The notes under the pieces are model-generated. The model was given only the letters and a program-made list of their open reading frames with translations. It was not told the DNA's origin and searched no databases. A program made the position numbers and the translations under genes. This document shows positions 52,655 to 64,000 of a stretch of DNA of 64,000 bases, in pieces. The stretch's first letter is position 1. Every line of letters begins with the position of its first letter. The stretch covers positions 12,573,036 through 12,637,035 of the forward strand of contig OX335643.1 in the NCBI GenBank assembly GCA_946894095.1, written 5' to 3'. The stretch is from Incurvaria masculella (lineage: Eukaryota > Arthropoda > Insecta > Lepidoptera > Incurvariidae).

Positions 52655-53764
52655 AAAAAGGTTCCCTAATTTGGAAATAAATACGTAACCTGTAACGAAG
52701 GTGTCGTTGTACGTAAATGGTTTCTTGAACCAGACTTGCTAAATCTAGATTTGAACTAACTCGAAACCATAATTATATATTCTGTGCTTAAAAAATTAAC
52801 AACTAAACGATGAGCGAAATTGTGTGTCTAGCTGCGATCGATGTGCGGGACTCGGAATGTACTCGGAAAACGACCAAGACAACGGCCGCCGAGAGAAAGG
52901 ATAATACAAAGTGCCATAACGCTTCGACGTGATTTTTCGCTGTTCGCGGCTGTCACGCGCACGGATTAGGCTTTCGGGAGTGACAGAGAAAAGCAAAGGT
53001 TTCGTCTGGATAGAAGGATGCCCAGTATTCTATGGAGAAAATATCAGTAGCCACTTGAATATTATTCAATTCAACCAAAATGTAAAATTTATTTAGTTTT
53101 TTTTATTTTTATAACGGAAGGTTTCACGACATTCCTTGATTTCATCATCAACAGTTTAAAATCTGTTTCAAAGGGGACGCATCACAAAGGCCGAAAAGCA
53201 CAAGGTCCAAAACCCTGATTGAACTGCACCTGAATTTGAAATTGCAAAAAGATGAAAGATAAATTGATAATTTAGCTGTATATACTTAATTATATTAATC
53301 TGATGTATTATTGTTTGTTTAGATTTTTATTGTTGTTGGACATATGATTTTACGTTTAACGTCAAACTAAATAAATGAGCTGAACACTATTTATCCGTAA
53401 ACGTATTATTATAATTTCTCCCATTATTTGTTCAAACAGTTTTTATGAATTTGTAAATCGTTTGAGCAATGAACGCATCGGGGTCTTACAATGTTATCTT
53501 TAATTTATGGCTACCTTCTAATGGTCTACGGTTAATGTATTTTTTATTATCGAAATTAGTTGTACTTGTTTTTGAATAAGAATATTTTTTTTTTTATTTA
53601 TTTGGAGGAAACACAGATTCAGATAAAGTAATAAAACAGTAAGTAAACAAAAGACTAACCTGCATCCTAACCTATTCCTCGCTAATTAATGTATACATAA
53701 ATTAGAGTTGTTTTACTTACGCCCTTATGGGACTGAATGTAATACGAAAATTTTCGATTACTTT
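52655..53764. other. No recognised gene
   Basis: AT-rich with a T11 run at 53586 and no supported frame. Confidence 0.4.
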
Positions 53765-53995
53765 AGGTTGGGTTAGATGTGGTGCTAATTATATTACACT
53801 CGAAAAAAATACTTTTCGACGTTCTGGGTTTTGGATCTTGTGCTTTTTGGACTTTATGAAGGTGACCATATATGACCGAAGAATTGCATGGGAATCCGGC
53901 GGCGGCGCGTCGTATGCCACACAGTCGAAACATCGCCACCGCGCGCGAATGTGCTCTGAAAAAGCGTTCACCATATCAGTTTCTACCCGCACAAA
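53765..53995 (+). repeat. Dispersed repeat H, long copy
   Basis: Joins two parts seen separately elsewhere: the left part as at 21.86-21.96 kb (TTGTGCTTTTTGGACTTTATG) and the right part as at 51.69-51.80 kb (CCACCGCGCGCGAATGTGC). Class unknown; overlapping open frames on both strands are ignored. Confidence 0.55.
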
Positions 53996-55164
53996 CCCTA
54001 CAACACGTCTCCGACAATGTCTGCATGTGACGTGTACGTTTAAGTTAGGTTGGTAATTGTATTAAATTGAAGACATTGTAAGCGCGCTAGGTGGCATATC
54101 TCCTATCTATGTATGAATCTCTTTGATTTGTAATAATTAAACTATTATAAAAAAAATGTGCGCAGAGGCGATAGAAGTAAAACTTTTTGCTCGTCGTGTG
54201 TATTTATGTCCACTTTCTCAATGTTTTTCACTTCTAAACAAAACATTTTCGTATTCGACCAAAATGTCAGATAATCGGAGTTGCCACCTAGAAATGTATT
54301 CAATCCATTCGTTTACGGTACATATTCGTTGCAGTCGTCAATGGCATTGAACTAAGTAGCAGAAACAAAGCCATAGATAAAGGAATAGGCATTTAGTGGA
54401 AACGTAGACTATACAATGCGGGTACATGATAAAATGGGTGGCTATCGATTCGCTCGAATACGCAGGAACAATGGATGAGTGTGATGTTTTACTTAGGATC
54501 GTGTTGCATAGCACACAGCGTTCAGAGCGCTATACTCGACTCGCGTGTGCCTAATGGCTAACGTGCCAAGTCGCTTAAGACTTAACGAAATAACTTGTTG
54601 CTAAAAAATGTTTTATTATTTTTTGAAATTCCGTCTTTAAAGGGGTGAAAGGGATGGAAGTTTGTATAGATAAATGTTGCGTTTATCCGATTACGATGAA
54701 ACGTTAGTGAGTTGTTGTGTGCACGCCCGCGAACATTGTAACGGGCTCCGCTCGGGTGAATTTCTAAAACGGCAATTACCAGAGCGGAGCGAAGGCTCCC
54801 GAACCTTTGCTAGCAAATTATAAAATACTAATTGACCGTACCTAGTACGGTAATTATTGGAATTTATGAGGTTTAGAAGTTGCGGCTTTGCTACAAAAAA
54901 ACTTTGCGTTAATTTTAGTTGAAAAGTCCTGCAAACAATACAAATAATCGTTGGCAGCAGCGCTTAAGGGCGCAATAAGAGTTAATTGCGTTCAGTTTGA
55001 TAAATAACGTAAATAAAACAACATTTCATTTTATTAAAAAAAACAGAATGAATTTCGATAATCGAAAAAGTTAATATGTAAATGGATCTTCTAGCTATAA
55101 TTTGAAGATAAAATAATTATGTATCACGTATCATATAAGAATGAAGTGAAATGTAAGTGTACAT
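53996..55164. other. No gene; RTE-like scrap near 54.65-54.79 kb
   Basis: CGGGCTCCGCTCGGG and AGGGGTGAAAGGGATGGAAG resemble parts of decayed RTE-like retroposons. No coding support. Confidence 0.35.
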
Positions 55165-55312
55165 ATGTTTTCCATCCAGTTCAATGTAGCCGTGCTCATA
55201 ACGGGAAGGTCCTGGCATGGCACCTAATTCCTTCGGGAATGTGGTGTACTGGGCTAATATTATAACTGTAGTTGTGTGGTATTAGCCATCTATGTCAGGT
55301 CGCATAAAAAAA
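55165..55312 (+). repeat. SINE-like repeat B, good copy
   Basis: CCATCCAGTTCAATGTAGCC, AAGGTCCTGGCATGGCACCT, GGGAATGTGGTGTACTGGGC and GTGTGGTATTAGCCATCTAT, ending GCATAAAAAAAAA. Confidence 0.85.
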
Positions 55313-56699
55313 AACATAGTTGAAATAAGTAAATCGAAACGAGCATTTGGAACGTTAGTCATTTTTAACCGAATTCAAAAGAAAGGAAATTTTTTTTTTC
55401 TCTTAAATATTAAAAGTATCATGCTCAGGTATAGCCCTCATATACTCGAATATGGCGTCATGGAGAGTAAACGAATGGTTGTTGTGGTCGGTTAGTACGT
55501 TATCGTAGAAAGTAGATTCTTCCACCTGGGTCGGACAGGATGCAAGGAAAGTGAATTTACGTGTAACGCTTTTCTGGGCTGGCACACTCACCATGGGAAA
55601 TGCAAGAGGTTTTTACGTCACAGGAAATTTCTAACAAGTCATTATTATACTTTTGTATTGCGATTGACAAGATAGAGACGTTTCAAGAAACTAAAACTAA
55701 ATATTGTGTATGTTTATAATAAAACTAGTTATTTGTGTAACCGACGAAAAACAGTTCACTATTACCAAACTTCACTCATATTGAAGCCGCCACTTATATC
55801 TCAGATAATTTATCGTAATAATAAAGTTACCTTAAACTAATAGGAATAATCAAGCTACATTTATATGCAAACCCCTTTAAAATCGAGTTATACGCGTAAT
55901 AGATGCATATCCCCGACTTCGGTTATATTTACCCTTTTTCTTAACCCTTGGGCAATTTACCCAGTTTATAATTGATGGAAAGGATGAGGTTATAGAATGG
56001 TAAAAACCGCTATTAAATATTGTGAGTTGTTCTCAAGATAAACATGAGAAGAGGTTAAGCAATATAGACAGCCTTTTGTGGAGTGGTGGGCATCGACTAA
56101 ATATAGATATTCATATAAAACAATTGCGATTCGATTTTCAAGTCTTCCTGATATAATTGGTGCACATGGGGTATCGAATCCAGGCTCGAACCCTGCTTTA
56201 GATGAATGATAATTCAACACATTATAAAGATCGAACGACAGTGCTAATGAAAACATACAAGGCACGCTGTTTAATCCTCAAATAAAACTAGTCAACTGTA
56301 GATGAAAGCCGTTCATCCAAATTTATTATAGTATGATGAATAGGACATTTAATTTCCAATTTTAACCGAGGTTTGACTTTAAGCTTTTACGTAGCACATT
56401 TAAACAGCCAATTCATCACACCCGAAGCTATAACCTATTTTCTCATCCGTGACATCTGACGCCAGTTCTTCGCCCATTAGTTTTGACAAATGGTCTCTCA
56501 TTTTGACGGTTTTGAAGAAAATTATGCATCGTCGACCGCCCGCGCTGAAAACAGAGGGAGCAAAAAATATATGAGCGTTTTATACTTAGCCGTTTCATTC
56601 TACCATTGGACTGTGTGAAAAAATTAGATATAAACTTGTTAGTCACACTGCATGACGTAAGAAGTAGGTCTTTAAACACTTATATTGTATCAATATCTG
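55313..56699. other. No recognised gene
   Basis: GGCTCGAACCCTGC near 56182 resembles a tRNA B box; a 91-codon minus-strand frame spans it. No domain recognised. Confidence 0.35.
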
Positions 56700-56830
56700 T
56701 AATGTAGGTTTCGGCACTGTATTTTCCATCTGGGTGAATTTAGTTGTAATCATAAAGGAAAGGTCCTGATTTGGCACCTAATTCTTTCGGCAATGCGTTG
56801 TATCGGGCTAATAATTTTAAGACTTTTTAT
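56700..56830 (+). repeat. SINE-like repeat B fragment
   Basis: AGGTCCTGATTTGGCACCTA, ATTCTTTCGGCAATGCGTTG and TATCGGGCTAATAATTTT. Confidence 0.65.
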
Positions 56831-56934
56831 TTTATTTTAACTGACTAAAATCCAATTCATACCCTTCCAAAGCACAAAATAAATTTAATTTAATTTCTAT
56901 CGTGGCTGGTTTTCGGAGAATTAATGTATAAATT

Positions 56935-57600
56935 ACTAGCTGCGGTACCCGGCTCCGCTCGGGTTAGCGTCGGCTAAATTATTTCATGGATAAAAAGTAT
57001 CCGACATGGCTGATCCAAAAATAGGGTCAAACTGGTCCAGGACAATGTATCCATCTACCAAATCAATCAAGATCGTTCGAGATGAAATAGCATGATTTAA
57101 TGAGAAACATCCAATAATTCCCATTTAGAGCTTCGTTGACATTTGGTGGCTATTTAAAAAAAAAGCATTTGCCGCCAGAACCTTTCTGCACTTGCACTGC
57201 AACATTGTTTACCTAGTAAGTAAGTAACGTGTAATGTAGGTAAGTTTTGCGTGGACTCCAACCCACAGCCAGCCTCAACATCGAAAACAGTAACCCATCT
57301 CGAACCTGACAGCTCCCAGATATCCTATACATTGATATACATACACATAAATCGGGTTAGTGGTTCGCAAGTTATAAGAATTTAACACTCACTACTCACC
57401 CTTCAGGTAATGAAGCGTTATATTATGTAGCCTATAAGTTTTGAGTAGAATCAGGCTAGACGTAGATACAATCCGCATCTAAATCGAGTAATTGGTTCTC
57501 AAGGATTTTGCCAAGTAGTCCTAAAGTTGCGGGAAATACCAAGCCGTACCCGCCCCCCCCTCCCCGCACCCGCCCCCGTCGGACCGCCCGCCTAATCACG
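56935..57600 (+). mobile_element. RTE-like non-autonomous retroposon (C2)
   Basis: Same head (ACTAGCTGCGGTACCCGGCT) and body as 30.57 kb, with words such as CAAACTGGTCCAGGACAATG and CAACCCACAGCCAGCCTCAA. It lacks a 38-base stretch present in C1 after CAAGGATTTT and ends in a C-rich tract without the (CATC)n tail, so it is truncated at its 3' side. Confidence 0.65.
57548..57578. repeat. C-rich tract, strong G-quadruplex motif on minus strand
   Basis: The complement has five G runs of at least three (GGGGGCGGGTGCGGGGAGG...) with loops of 1-3 bases, satisfying the usual quadruplex pattern. Confidence 0.75.
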
Positions 57601-58129
57601 AACTAAACAAACACTAACTAACTAAACACTCTGCACAAAACACGATATACGAATTTGTTTCGTGTATCAGTTGACAAAAGCAAACTCAGTAGATTACAGA
57701 CAACTTTTTTTTTTAAATTTGATATGACTTGAAGTCAAATCCTTTTAAGCCGTACGAATTGTTTTATTTATTTAAAATTTGGATATTAAAAATAATAAAA
57801 CACTGTTGGTAACGCGATTTTTGTTTGACTGATGTAATGACGTGAAAACTGATGCAGTTTATCTCGCGTGCCGAAACTAATACAAAAGAAACGCGAGTTT
57901 CCAACTATGTATTCTGTGCTCCAACGCACACACGCACATTGTTTTGATAGATATGATCTTTGACGTTAGGAACACACCTACATTACTTAGACAACTGTGA
58001 GTGCTTGTAATTTAATATGAACTTTATACCATAGCAATAAAGCTCAAATTGACTACGTTTTAGTTACAAATCAGGGCTATTTTTAGGGTTTTTCCAGCAA
58101 TAATTCTAATTTTTTTCTCCGTAAAAACC
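57601..58129. other. No recognised gene
   Basis: AT-rich; nothing shared. Confidence 0.35.
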
Positions 58130-58250
58130 ATCCTTGAACTTCAACGAACATTTAAAAAAAAGATTTGGCCAAATTGGTCCGGGCGTTGTTGAGTTATGCG
58201 CTTACCAACACATTTTGCGATTCATTTTTATATTATAATAAGATTAACCA
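58130..58250 (+). repeat. Decayed RTE-like retroposon 3' fragment
   Basis: TTGGCCAAATTGGTCCGGGC, GTTGTTGAGTTATGCGCTTA and TTTTATATTATAATAAGATT resemble the A-A-x-T-x-GGTCCAGC...GAGTTATG end common to RTE-like retroposons. Confidence 0.4.
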
Positions 58251-61099
58251 AATTATTTTATTTGATACAAGTTCTAATCTTTAAGGACGAAGAATTTTAG
58301 ATATTTATTTCTAATGTTTTCTACTAGCGAGAATCCAAAATATAAATCGAATTTTAATATTATTGTTCATGATCAAACTATTACATAAATTTTGGCATTG
58401 TAGTCAAAATATATTTGTGCAACGACTAGCTACCTATAATTAACTTAAACCTATGGTTAAACGTTAGTTTTGACCATTTGGCTAGGCATGCTTTAGACAT
58501 TTAATTTAATGCAGTGCACGCATGATTCACCTGTGACCTATTAAATGACTTTGACCCCCCATGAACGTCGGTATGAATGATCTACGTGTACTAAAATGTA
58601 TGACATGAGCTTTCAGGAGATTGATACGTAACCCAGCAGGCCATAATGTACACTGATTTTACGACAAGACAGCGACGCGTGGTCCTCAGTAGAGGAGTTG
58701 GTTTTAGTTTGCTCTAAATATAGGTGCGAGAGTGGCAGGGTGTTATCGATTAGGGAGACCACACGGCATTATTTGAAGTTTTATTTTAATACAATGGGCA
58801 ATTTTTCACACGGCTTCCCGCGGGTGTGCTGAGTTTGAAGATTACGTGAATGAAGATTCTGAAGACGTGGAGACCTGGGGTTTACCATAGAAAATGAACT
58901 TGCAAGTGAGTGATTAAATCTAACGTTTGGTTGCATTACGTTCCATGCTACGCTATTCGGCTAAGTTAACTGACAGTTTCAATGGTACAGAATTCACTTA
59001 AGCCTCAGATTCATCACTCACTTGACTGTTCACTCAAACAGTTAATAACAACGGTAAACCCCATGTGATCGAAAAGCTGAGGACTGAATTCTGAAAAAGT
59101 TCATCGACAAGACATTTCGGGGAAAACACAGTCAGCATGTTTTACACTTCAGGTGAAATTCGGAACGCAGCCAATCCTCAAGCTGATGTACAGTGTTGTG
59201 ATCACTGAGAAGCCGAGCGGGGCGGCATTGCGGCGGCGGGTAGTCAGTAACATGCCTTAGCCCGTCGCGACAAGCACGTTCTTTTGAAAATGGAACCCGT
59301 TCGAGGCCCCGAAACGCCGAGCAGCACGCTCTGCTCCCTACACGCGCGGGAAACTGTCAAACTAAAGAATATCCTAGCCGTCCTTCACAAAGCATGGTCA
59401 TCCCACCCCGCTGCAACGGTCCCGCATTTCCGAAGCCCACGGAACATCTCTATTTCCGTCGGTTTACGCAACACCCGTGAGGAAGAGCCGCCAGTGACAG
59501 ATTTAGGTTACTCCACACCGGGAATAAATTTATCAGCGCTTCTCGGGCGAGGGTCCGCTCGTTCGGAAGACCGTTGATGGATCGGAGCCGCTGTGATGTC
59601 ATGGGGTGAGATTGGGCGTGAACAAGTTTACGCATGGTTGACGGATTTAGCCGCCTCGGTAGGTAAACGGCTAAGTTCGGTTGCTTAAGCGGTTGAAAGG
59701 CTGAAGCGATACGGCGAGAATACATTTGGATACGACGAAGGTTGTCCCGTTTGTAAAAATAGATCTAAGAGTAAATTTAGGATCGTTATAAGAGTTTGCG
59801 GATTGAATTTAGTAACTCAATAGCAAGCAGTAGTTCCATAAAGCAGGTTACTCAGTTAAGATGTGTAGCGTGTGATGTTGCCGCCATACGCTCGCGTAGC
59901 GGTTTTTCGACGAGCACAAAGGGATTCGTAGACTGGAATGTGTAGTAAGAAAGTCGTCGACGCTAGTTCTAAAGGAGATTGGTGATGACGGAAGAATATA
60001 CTTTAAATTAAACTGAACTATATCAAAATAGTTCCGTGTTGTGGGACCCTAAAGAAATTTCAGGAAATTATGATTAGGTACTATGTGGCACATAAGGAAA
60101 AAATGCAATGTATTTCGAAAAGGACAAGTACGTTTCACCTGTAATCGTTGAGCATGTATGGAAATATATATGCCTGTCGAAGATACTAAATAGTATGCTG
60201 TGAGCGTACTATTCCGGGAGGTCACGACATTTTTGGTCACGATAAGGTAAATGGCTGAATCTGGGTTCACATGTTAGAGACCAACCCTCTGATGCTAAAT
60301 ATGTCGGTCTGCCCGTGCCAAGTGGTTGCGTTTTCTAGATTGGCTATATAAAATAGATGCTGGTGTGTACCTGCTGATGAATATACTGATTATTTGGAAA
60401 CATTGATACCTATTAATTATACAACAATAACCAGACGGTTACTTAATTAAATACTTAAATATACCTAAAGTTATATCTGTAACCTAAATGGCCTATAACT
60501 ATTAAATTCAACCAAAGATTTGTTCAGTTTTTGTATTGCTAACCAAGTATGTATTGATACTTTTAATGCTTCGTCATTTGCATCCATTTACCTTATCATA
60601 TGTATTTTTTGTCACCATAACTACTTTTTCAGGCGCCTTATCTACGTAACGCAACCACTTAGAACAGGCAGACTGAAACATTTAGCTCCAGAGAGTTGTA
60701 CTTTATCCCGTGAACCCAGTTTCAGCCATTTACGTTATGGTTACCATTTTTGTCGCGACCTCCTAGTCTATACCGAAAGACGCTCAAATATCTCTGTCTA
60801 CCCTACGGGGAAGTGGCATTATTGTACAAATAATGTTCTTATGCAAGATTCAGTTCTCTAAAGTGACTTATCCTCCATAATTTTGAGCTACAGAATAGGG
60901 CTGCAGGAATTCAGGTTAATTACGACCATAAAGAGTTGCTAATGGATCTCGTGTGTCGTCGACGAAGGTATATCGGACATGCGACAATGTTCTGCGTTTC
61001 CAACCGTGCATAGACGTTATTCATCGTATACATCTATAATATAACCACTAACTTAATGCGATTTTCGTGCGTCGAAAATGTGAAAAGAGCGCATTCAGA
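58251..61099. other. 2.8 kb with no recognised gene
   Basis: Includes a GC-richer zone at 59.2-59.6 kb with a 97-codon plus-strand frame (MEPVRGPETPSSTLCSLHAR...) and an antisense frame. An acceptor-like CTACTTTTTCAG precedes 60634 with a stop after five codons in one frame. No domain is recognised in any of these. Confidence 0.4.
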
Positions 61100-61195
61100 A
61101 AACTTCTTGCCTGGCATGGCACCTATGGTTCCTATATAGTGTGTTGGGCTAATAAGGTTTTTTATGAGACATCAATGTCAAGTTACATAAAAATT
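61100..61195 (+). repeat. SINE-like repeat B fragment
   Basis: CTGGCATGGCACCTATGGTT, GTGTTGGGCTAATAAGG and CATCAATGTCAAGTTACATA. Confidence 0.7.
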
Positions 61196-62329
61196 ATCGC
61201 CCAATAAACGAACCTCATTTATTTAATTAATTCATTCATTGTATTGTCGAACTTCGAAACAGCGAGGTATTGAAACATCAGTTAGAAAAAAATGGCCAAG
61301 TTTTAAACGACATAAGTGACTGATATCATAAGGAGTATATTTCGTTATCGGAGGAAACGGAACACAATCGCCGAAGTAACCACCAGCTCGTATGTTTTCG
61401 TGATAGCGTATTATTTTTTTAGGAAACGATGTATAGTATTTATGCAGTTATTAAACAAAAATATTCATAAAAAATTTTTTTTTTTCTATGAACATGTAAA
61501 TTTGATAAGAAAAATGGACAGGAGATTGGTCATTATCAGTTTTTATTTATTTAAGATACCACATGGTTTTTTTTAATAACCTGTGAAAGTAATTTTTATC
61601 ACATATTTCTGGAAGGGGAATCAATTTTTCTGACTTTGAAAGGAAATAGCTCGGTAATGATGATACGGAATGCAAGTATGGTGGAGTATTTTATTTGAGC
61701 TTTAAAATACTTGTTTAACTATTCCCACTTTAACCCCCCACGAATCCTATGCATTTTTTTTATTTCACATTTTATAGTTTGGGCAGGAAACATGATAATT
61801 TATTTTTTATTTACTTACGCTGCTCCCAAAGGAAAAGTTGCAAGGGTGTGATATACGACAAGGAAGGTTATTCAGTAACTCCGAACCCTAAAACGAATCA
61901 ATAGATTTTAATATATGATATGTTAGGAAGAATTAGTAGTGGCAACCATATATGCCAGAAAAGATGGAAAGCCAAAGATAGTGCAAATCCATCCTATTGG
62001 AGTTTTAAACGCGTCCCATGTACTCCAGGATACAGTTTGACATAAATACGGATCCCTCACAGATGCGATCGAGAAGCGCGATGGATTTTTTGGCGATGGC
62101 GCCTGACTTGACTTTCTCAATAAGAACCGGTCAAGTACGTACTCAGCTTCAGGCTTCCGGAGCCAATATCAACTGATGCATCCAGTGATTGTCTAGTGTC
62201 TCCTAAAGTTTTACCCCAACCAATAGGTACTCGTAAGCAGGTATGCATTCCTTTGTTTCTATTGCGGAGTGAGTTTGATGGTAACGGTGAGCAATCGTTC
62301 GCAAATCATCAAACAAGTCGACCATGGTT
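61196..62329. other. No recognised gene
   Basis: AT-rich. Short frames at 61316-61576 (plus) and 61923-62120 (minus) have no recognised domain. Confidence 0.4.
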
Positions 62330-62640
62330 GGCAAAATACCATACCAGCTGTCATGATATTAGCGCAACACATAACATGGGAACTAGGTTTTTTTATGGAA
62401 CCTGCCATGTTTCGCTAATGGTACAAAATAACCGTTATGACATTAGCCCAATACACCATATTACCGAAAGTATAAGATGCTATGCCAGGACGTTCCCTTT
62501 ATGAGCACGGCTACATTGAACTGGATGGAAAACATGGAAAAAATTTATTTGCCGCTTCAACCATAGTTTCATCCAATGCGGTGGTATTAACCTGGGCGGG
62601 CTTAACCCTACCACCTAGCAGGGGAAGGGGACCTTCAGTT
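62330..62640 (-). repeat. SINE-like repeat B, near-complete
   Basis: Holds in order the complements of all family B words: CAATACACCATATTACCGAA, TGAGCACGGCTACATTGAAC, TGGATGGAAAACATGG, CCAATGCGGTGGTATTAACC and CCCTACCACCTAGCAGG. Confidence 0.8.
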
Positions 62641-62802
62641 GTACATGAACCATGTTCTGAACCATGGAACAGCTCGCATTCGCAACGAAATGCACTTATC
62701 CAACTCAGAAAGAGAAAGAAAGTGGTGCATGAACGAGGCGAGAATTTGAACCCAGACCCCTCTCACGAAAGGCAAGTCCTCTAGCCCCTAGACCACGAGC
62801 TG
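62641..62802 (-). repeat. tRNA-derived SINE module, best copy
   Basis: The minus strand reads TCGTGGTCTAGGGGCTAGAGG (tRNA A-box region), CTTGCCTTTCGTGAGAGG, GGTCTGGGTTCAAATTCTCG (B box GGTTCAAATTC), then CACTTTCTTTCTCTTTCTG and GCATTTCGTTGCGAATGCGA. Pol III promoter boxes are present; clover-leaf pairing is degenerate, so this is a SINE and not a tRNA gene. Confidence 0.75.
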
Positions 62803-62958
62803 TACAAGGACCTTCCTTATATTGCATGGATACATTGAACTGAATGGTAAACATGGAAAATTGTAATCAAACACAACATTAATTAAATGCAATGGCACCA
62901 ACCCAGGCAACCCTACCAACCAATCCAGTCAGTAAAGAAGGTCTAGAAGTGAAATTCG
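62803..62958 (-). repeat. SINE-like repeat B, second unit
   Basis: CAAGGACCTTCCTTATATTG, ATACATTGAACTGAATGGTA and GCAATGGCACCAACCC form another repeat B body abutting the tRNA-like module on the opposite side from the unit at 62330. Confidence 0.7.
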
Positions 62959-63175
62959 AGCCTCATCGAATGAATAGTCGCTGATCTAGAACCTAGAATA
63001 GTTGCTTAGAACAGATTATCGTACGCCGAGGTGTCGCGCCGCTGGGCTATCGTTGGTGAAACACATTGTCCCTTAATCACATCTAACGAATGCAATGGAT
63101 AAAATTAAGTGGGACCATCTGTATTATTTCGCATGAATTTGAAGAGAATTAATGACGAAAGCAAATTAAATAGTA

Positions 63176-63237
63176 AAATATGACAAATCCGAGTGCAGTG
63201 TACTGTCTATGAATGATGAATAAACAATACAATACAG
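63176..63237 (+). repeat. 3' end of dispersed retroposon I
   Basis: GACAAATCCGAGTGCAGTGT, then CTATGAATGATGAATAAACA and ATACAATACAG; nearly identical to the end at 35.93-35.99 kb. Confidence 0.7.
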
Positions 63238-63370
63238 TAGAAGACCCCGAGGTATCTCAAAAGTTCCTCCAACTCTGTAGGATTGTAAGCTGTCTTTGGG
63301 TGGCTATTAGTTGACGACCGGGCGTACGCCATTTCTGACGAGGGCTTCTGCCCTTTAGTCTATATCACTC
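63238..63370 (+). pseudogene. Jockey/CR1-like LINE remnant
   Basis: EDPEVSQKFLQL in one frame corresponds to the D-P-E-V-S...L motif of the copies at 17.6 and 44.6 kb. Decayed after about 40 bases, ending near GGGCTTCTGCCC. Confidence 0.5.
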
Positions 63371-64000
63371 GTTTCCATAACAAGCTGTTTGAGCGACTTA
63401 ACTTGGATTTATAAAAAAATCTATACATGCCCCGCAGCTTCGCCCCTGGTTTTCCCTCATGCCTTTCATATTTGACCCCACTTCTCACCCCTTAGGTTCA
63501 TTACGTGATGGTGAGTAGTAGAAGTTTCACATTCTTAATAAGAGACCCATAAACGGTAGGCACACCCTGCATTGCCGGAAGCCTAAAACCGAAATTGTTT
63601 TCCTTGCACAACGACTTCCAAAACAACCATAATAAATTCATTGCTTCATTATTGCTCACCAACTTTAAATAAAAGTCCGAAGCAGTGAGCGCTGTACGAA
63701 AACGTGGGGTTCCGGAGCTGCACTTATATTTTAGATCGTTGGATTTAAGACAATAAACTTATTAGGGCCTGCGACCTGCCCCTTAGCTTTTCTGTGTGAA
63801 AATATAAAATAATATCAGAACTCATACTCATGACGTAGGTAGCTTACCATTCTTCTTTTGGCACCAATAAAATGCCAGTGTTTTAAGCAAAAAAAAATCT
63901 CGTGAGATACGAAACCCGAAACTATAAGGTTGTTGAAATCGATGATGCTGATCGCAAGCATTTCTCTGTATTTGTACGATTAAGACTGAGATAGCCAGTG
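63371..64000. other. No gene; RTE-like scrap near 63.42-63.50 kb
   Basis: CATGCCCCGCAGCTTCGCCCC and CACTTCTCACCCCTTAGG resemble the first part of decayed RTE-like retroposons. The rest is unrecognised. Confidence 0.4.

Noticed and set aside
59284..59577. 97-codon frame in a GC-richer patch
   Set aside because: GC-rich sequence has fewer stops and an antisense frame of similar length overlaps; no domain found.
60618..60861. Acceptor-like CTACTTTTTCAG and following frame as an exon
   Set aside because: The frame after the acceptor in the simplest phase stops after five codons; the longer frame begins upstream and has no recognised content.
60950..61010. RRRRYIGHATM-like string as an RTE remnant
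   Set aside because: Only a handful of residues match the R-R...G-H-V motif; too weak to annotate.

Overview
The window looks like a gene-poor, transposon-dense stretch of a lepidopteran (moth or butterfly) nuclear genome. The evidence is AT-rich sequence without operon-like coding, many dispersed repeats whose ends I recognise as common in Lepidoptera (a CCGGCCAAGTGCGAGTCGG... / ...GGTACGGAACCCT element with an internal GACG microsatellite; the AGCTGCGGTACCCGGCTCCG head with a GTGAAAGAGTAACAAACATCC tail; tRNA-headed SINEs), and remnants of RTE-like and jockey/CR1-like LINEs. No database search was possible, so family names rest on remembered motifs.

Layout. 1-10.7 kb: LINE remnants, four copies of the CCGGCC element (one nested inside another), two copies of a short inverted-repeat MITE, a SINE and a TTAA-flanked foldback. 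10.7-17.6 kb: mostly unrecognised sequence. 17.6-20.2 kb: a LINE remnant, then a 156-bp MITE inside an older SINE-like repeat, then two hairpin-ended elements. 22.3-25.7 kb (minus): the best gene in the window, an intact ORF with endonuclease and reverse transcriptase domains in a CR1/jockey-type LINE ending in an (ATTC)n tail. Just beyond it, at 25.7-26.2 kb (plus), two splice-acceptor-like sites each open a short reading frame beginning Asp-Ser-Ser-Ser and share poly(A) signals. These may be the only host-gene exons here. 26.2-36.9 kb: unrecognised sequence with hairpins and a 1.1-kb RTE-like retroposon. 37.0-39.5 kb: a decayed Tc1/mariner-superfamily element (37-residue D-to-E spacing) split directly after its first catalytic aspartates by about 1.3 kb that holds a 100-bp tandem array with inverted units. 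40-46 kb: another hairpin-ended element, a small unknown ORF, a 5'-truncated copy of the 22-kb LINE, and RTE and jockey-like remnants. 47-64 kb: many SINE-like repeats, one interrupted by a 514-bp P-element-like non-autonomous transposon with an 8-bp target duplication and a THAP-like peptide start, a foldback MITE, a second RTE-like retroposon and further fragments.

Most of the window is best read as layered transposon insertions, often nested, which give relative ages. The intact LINE could supply retrotransposition enzymes in trans. The tRNA-headed SINEs and the hairpin-ended and foldback elements code for nothing and would need enzymes from elsewhere. I see no rRNA, no complete tRNA gene, no CRISPR and no virus.
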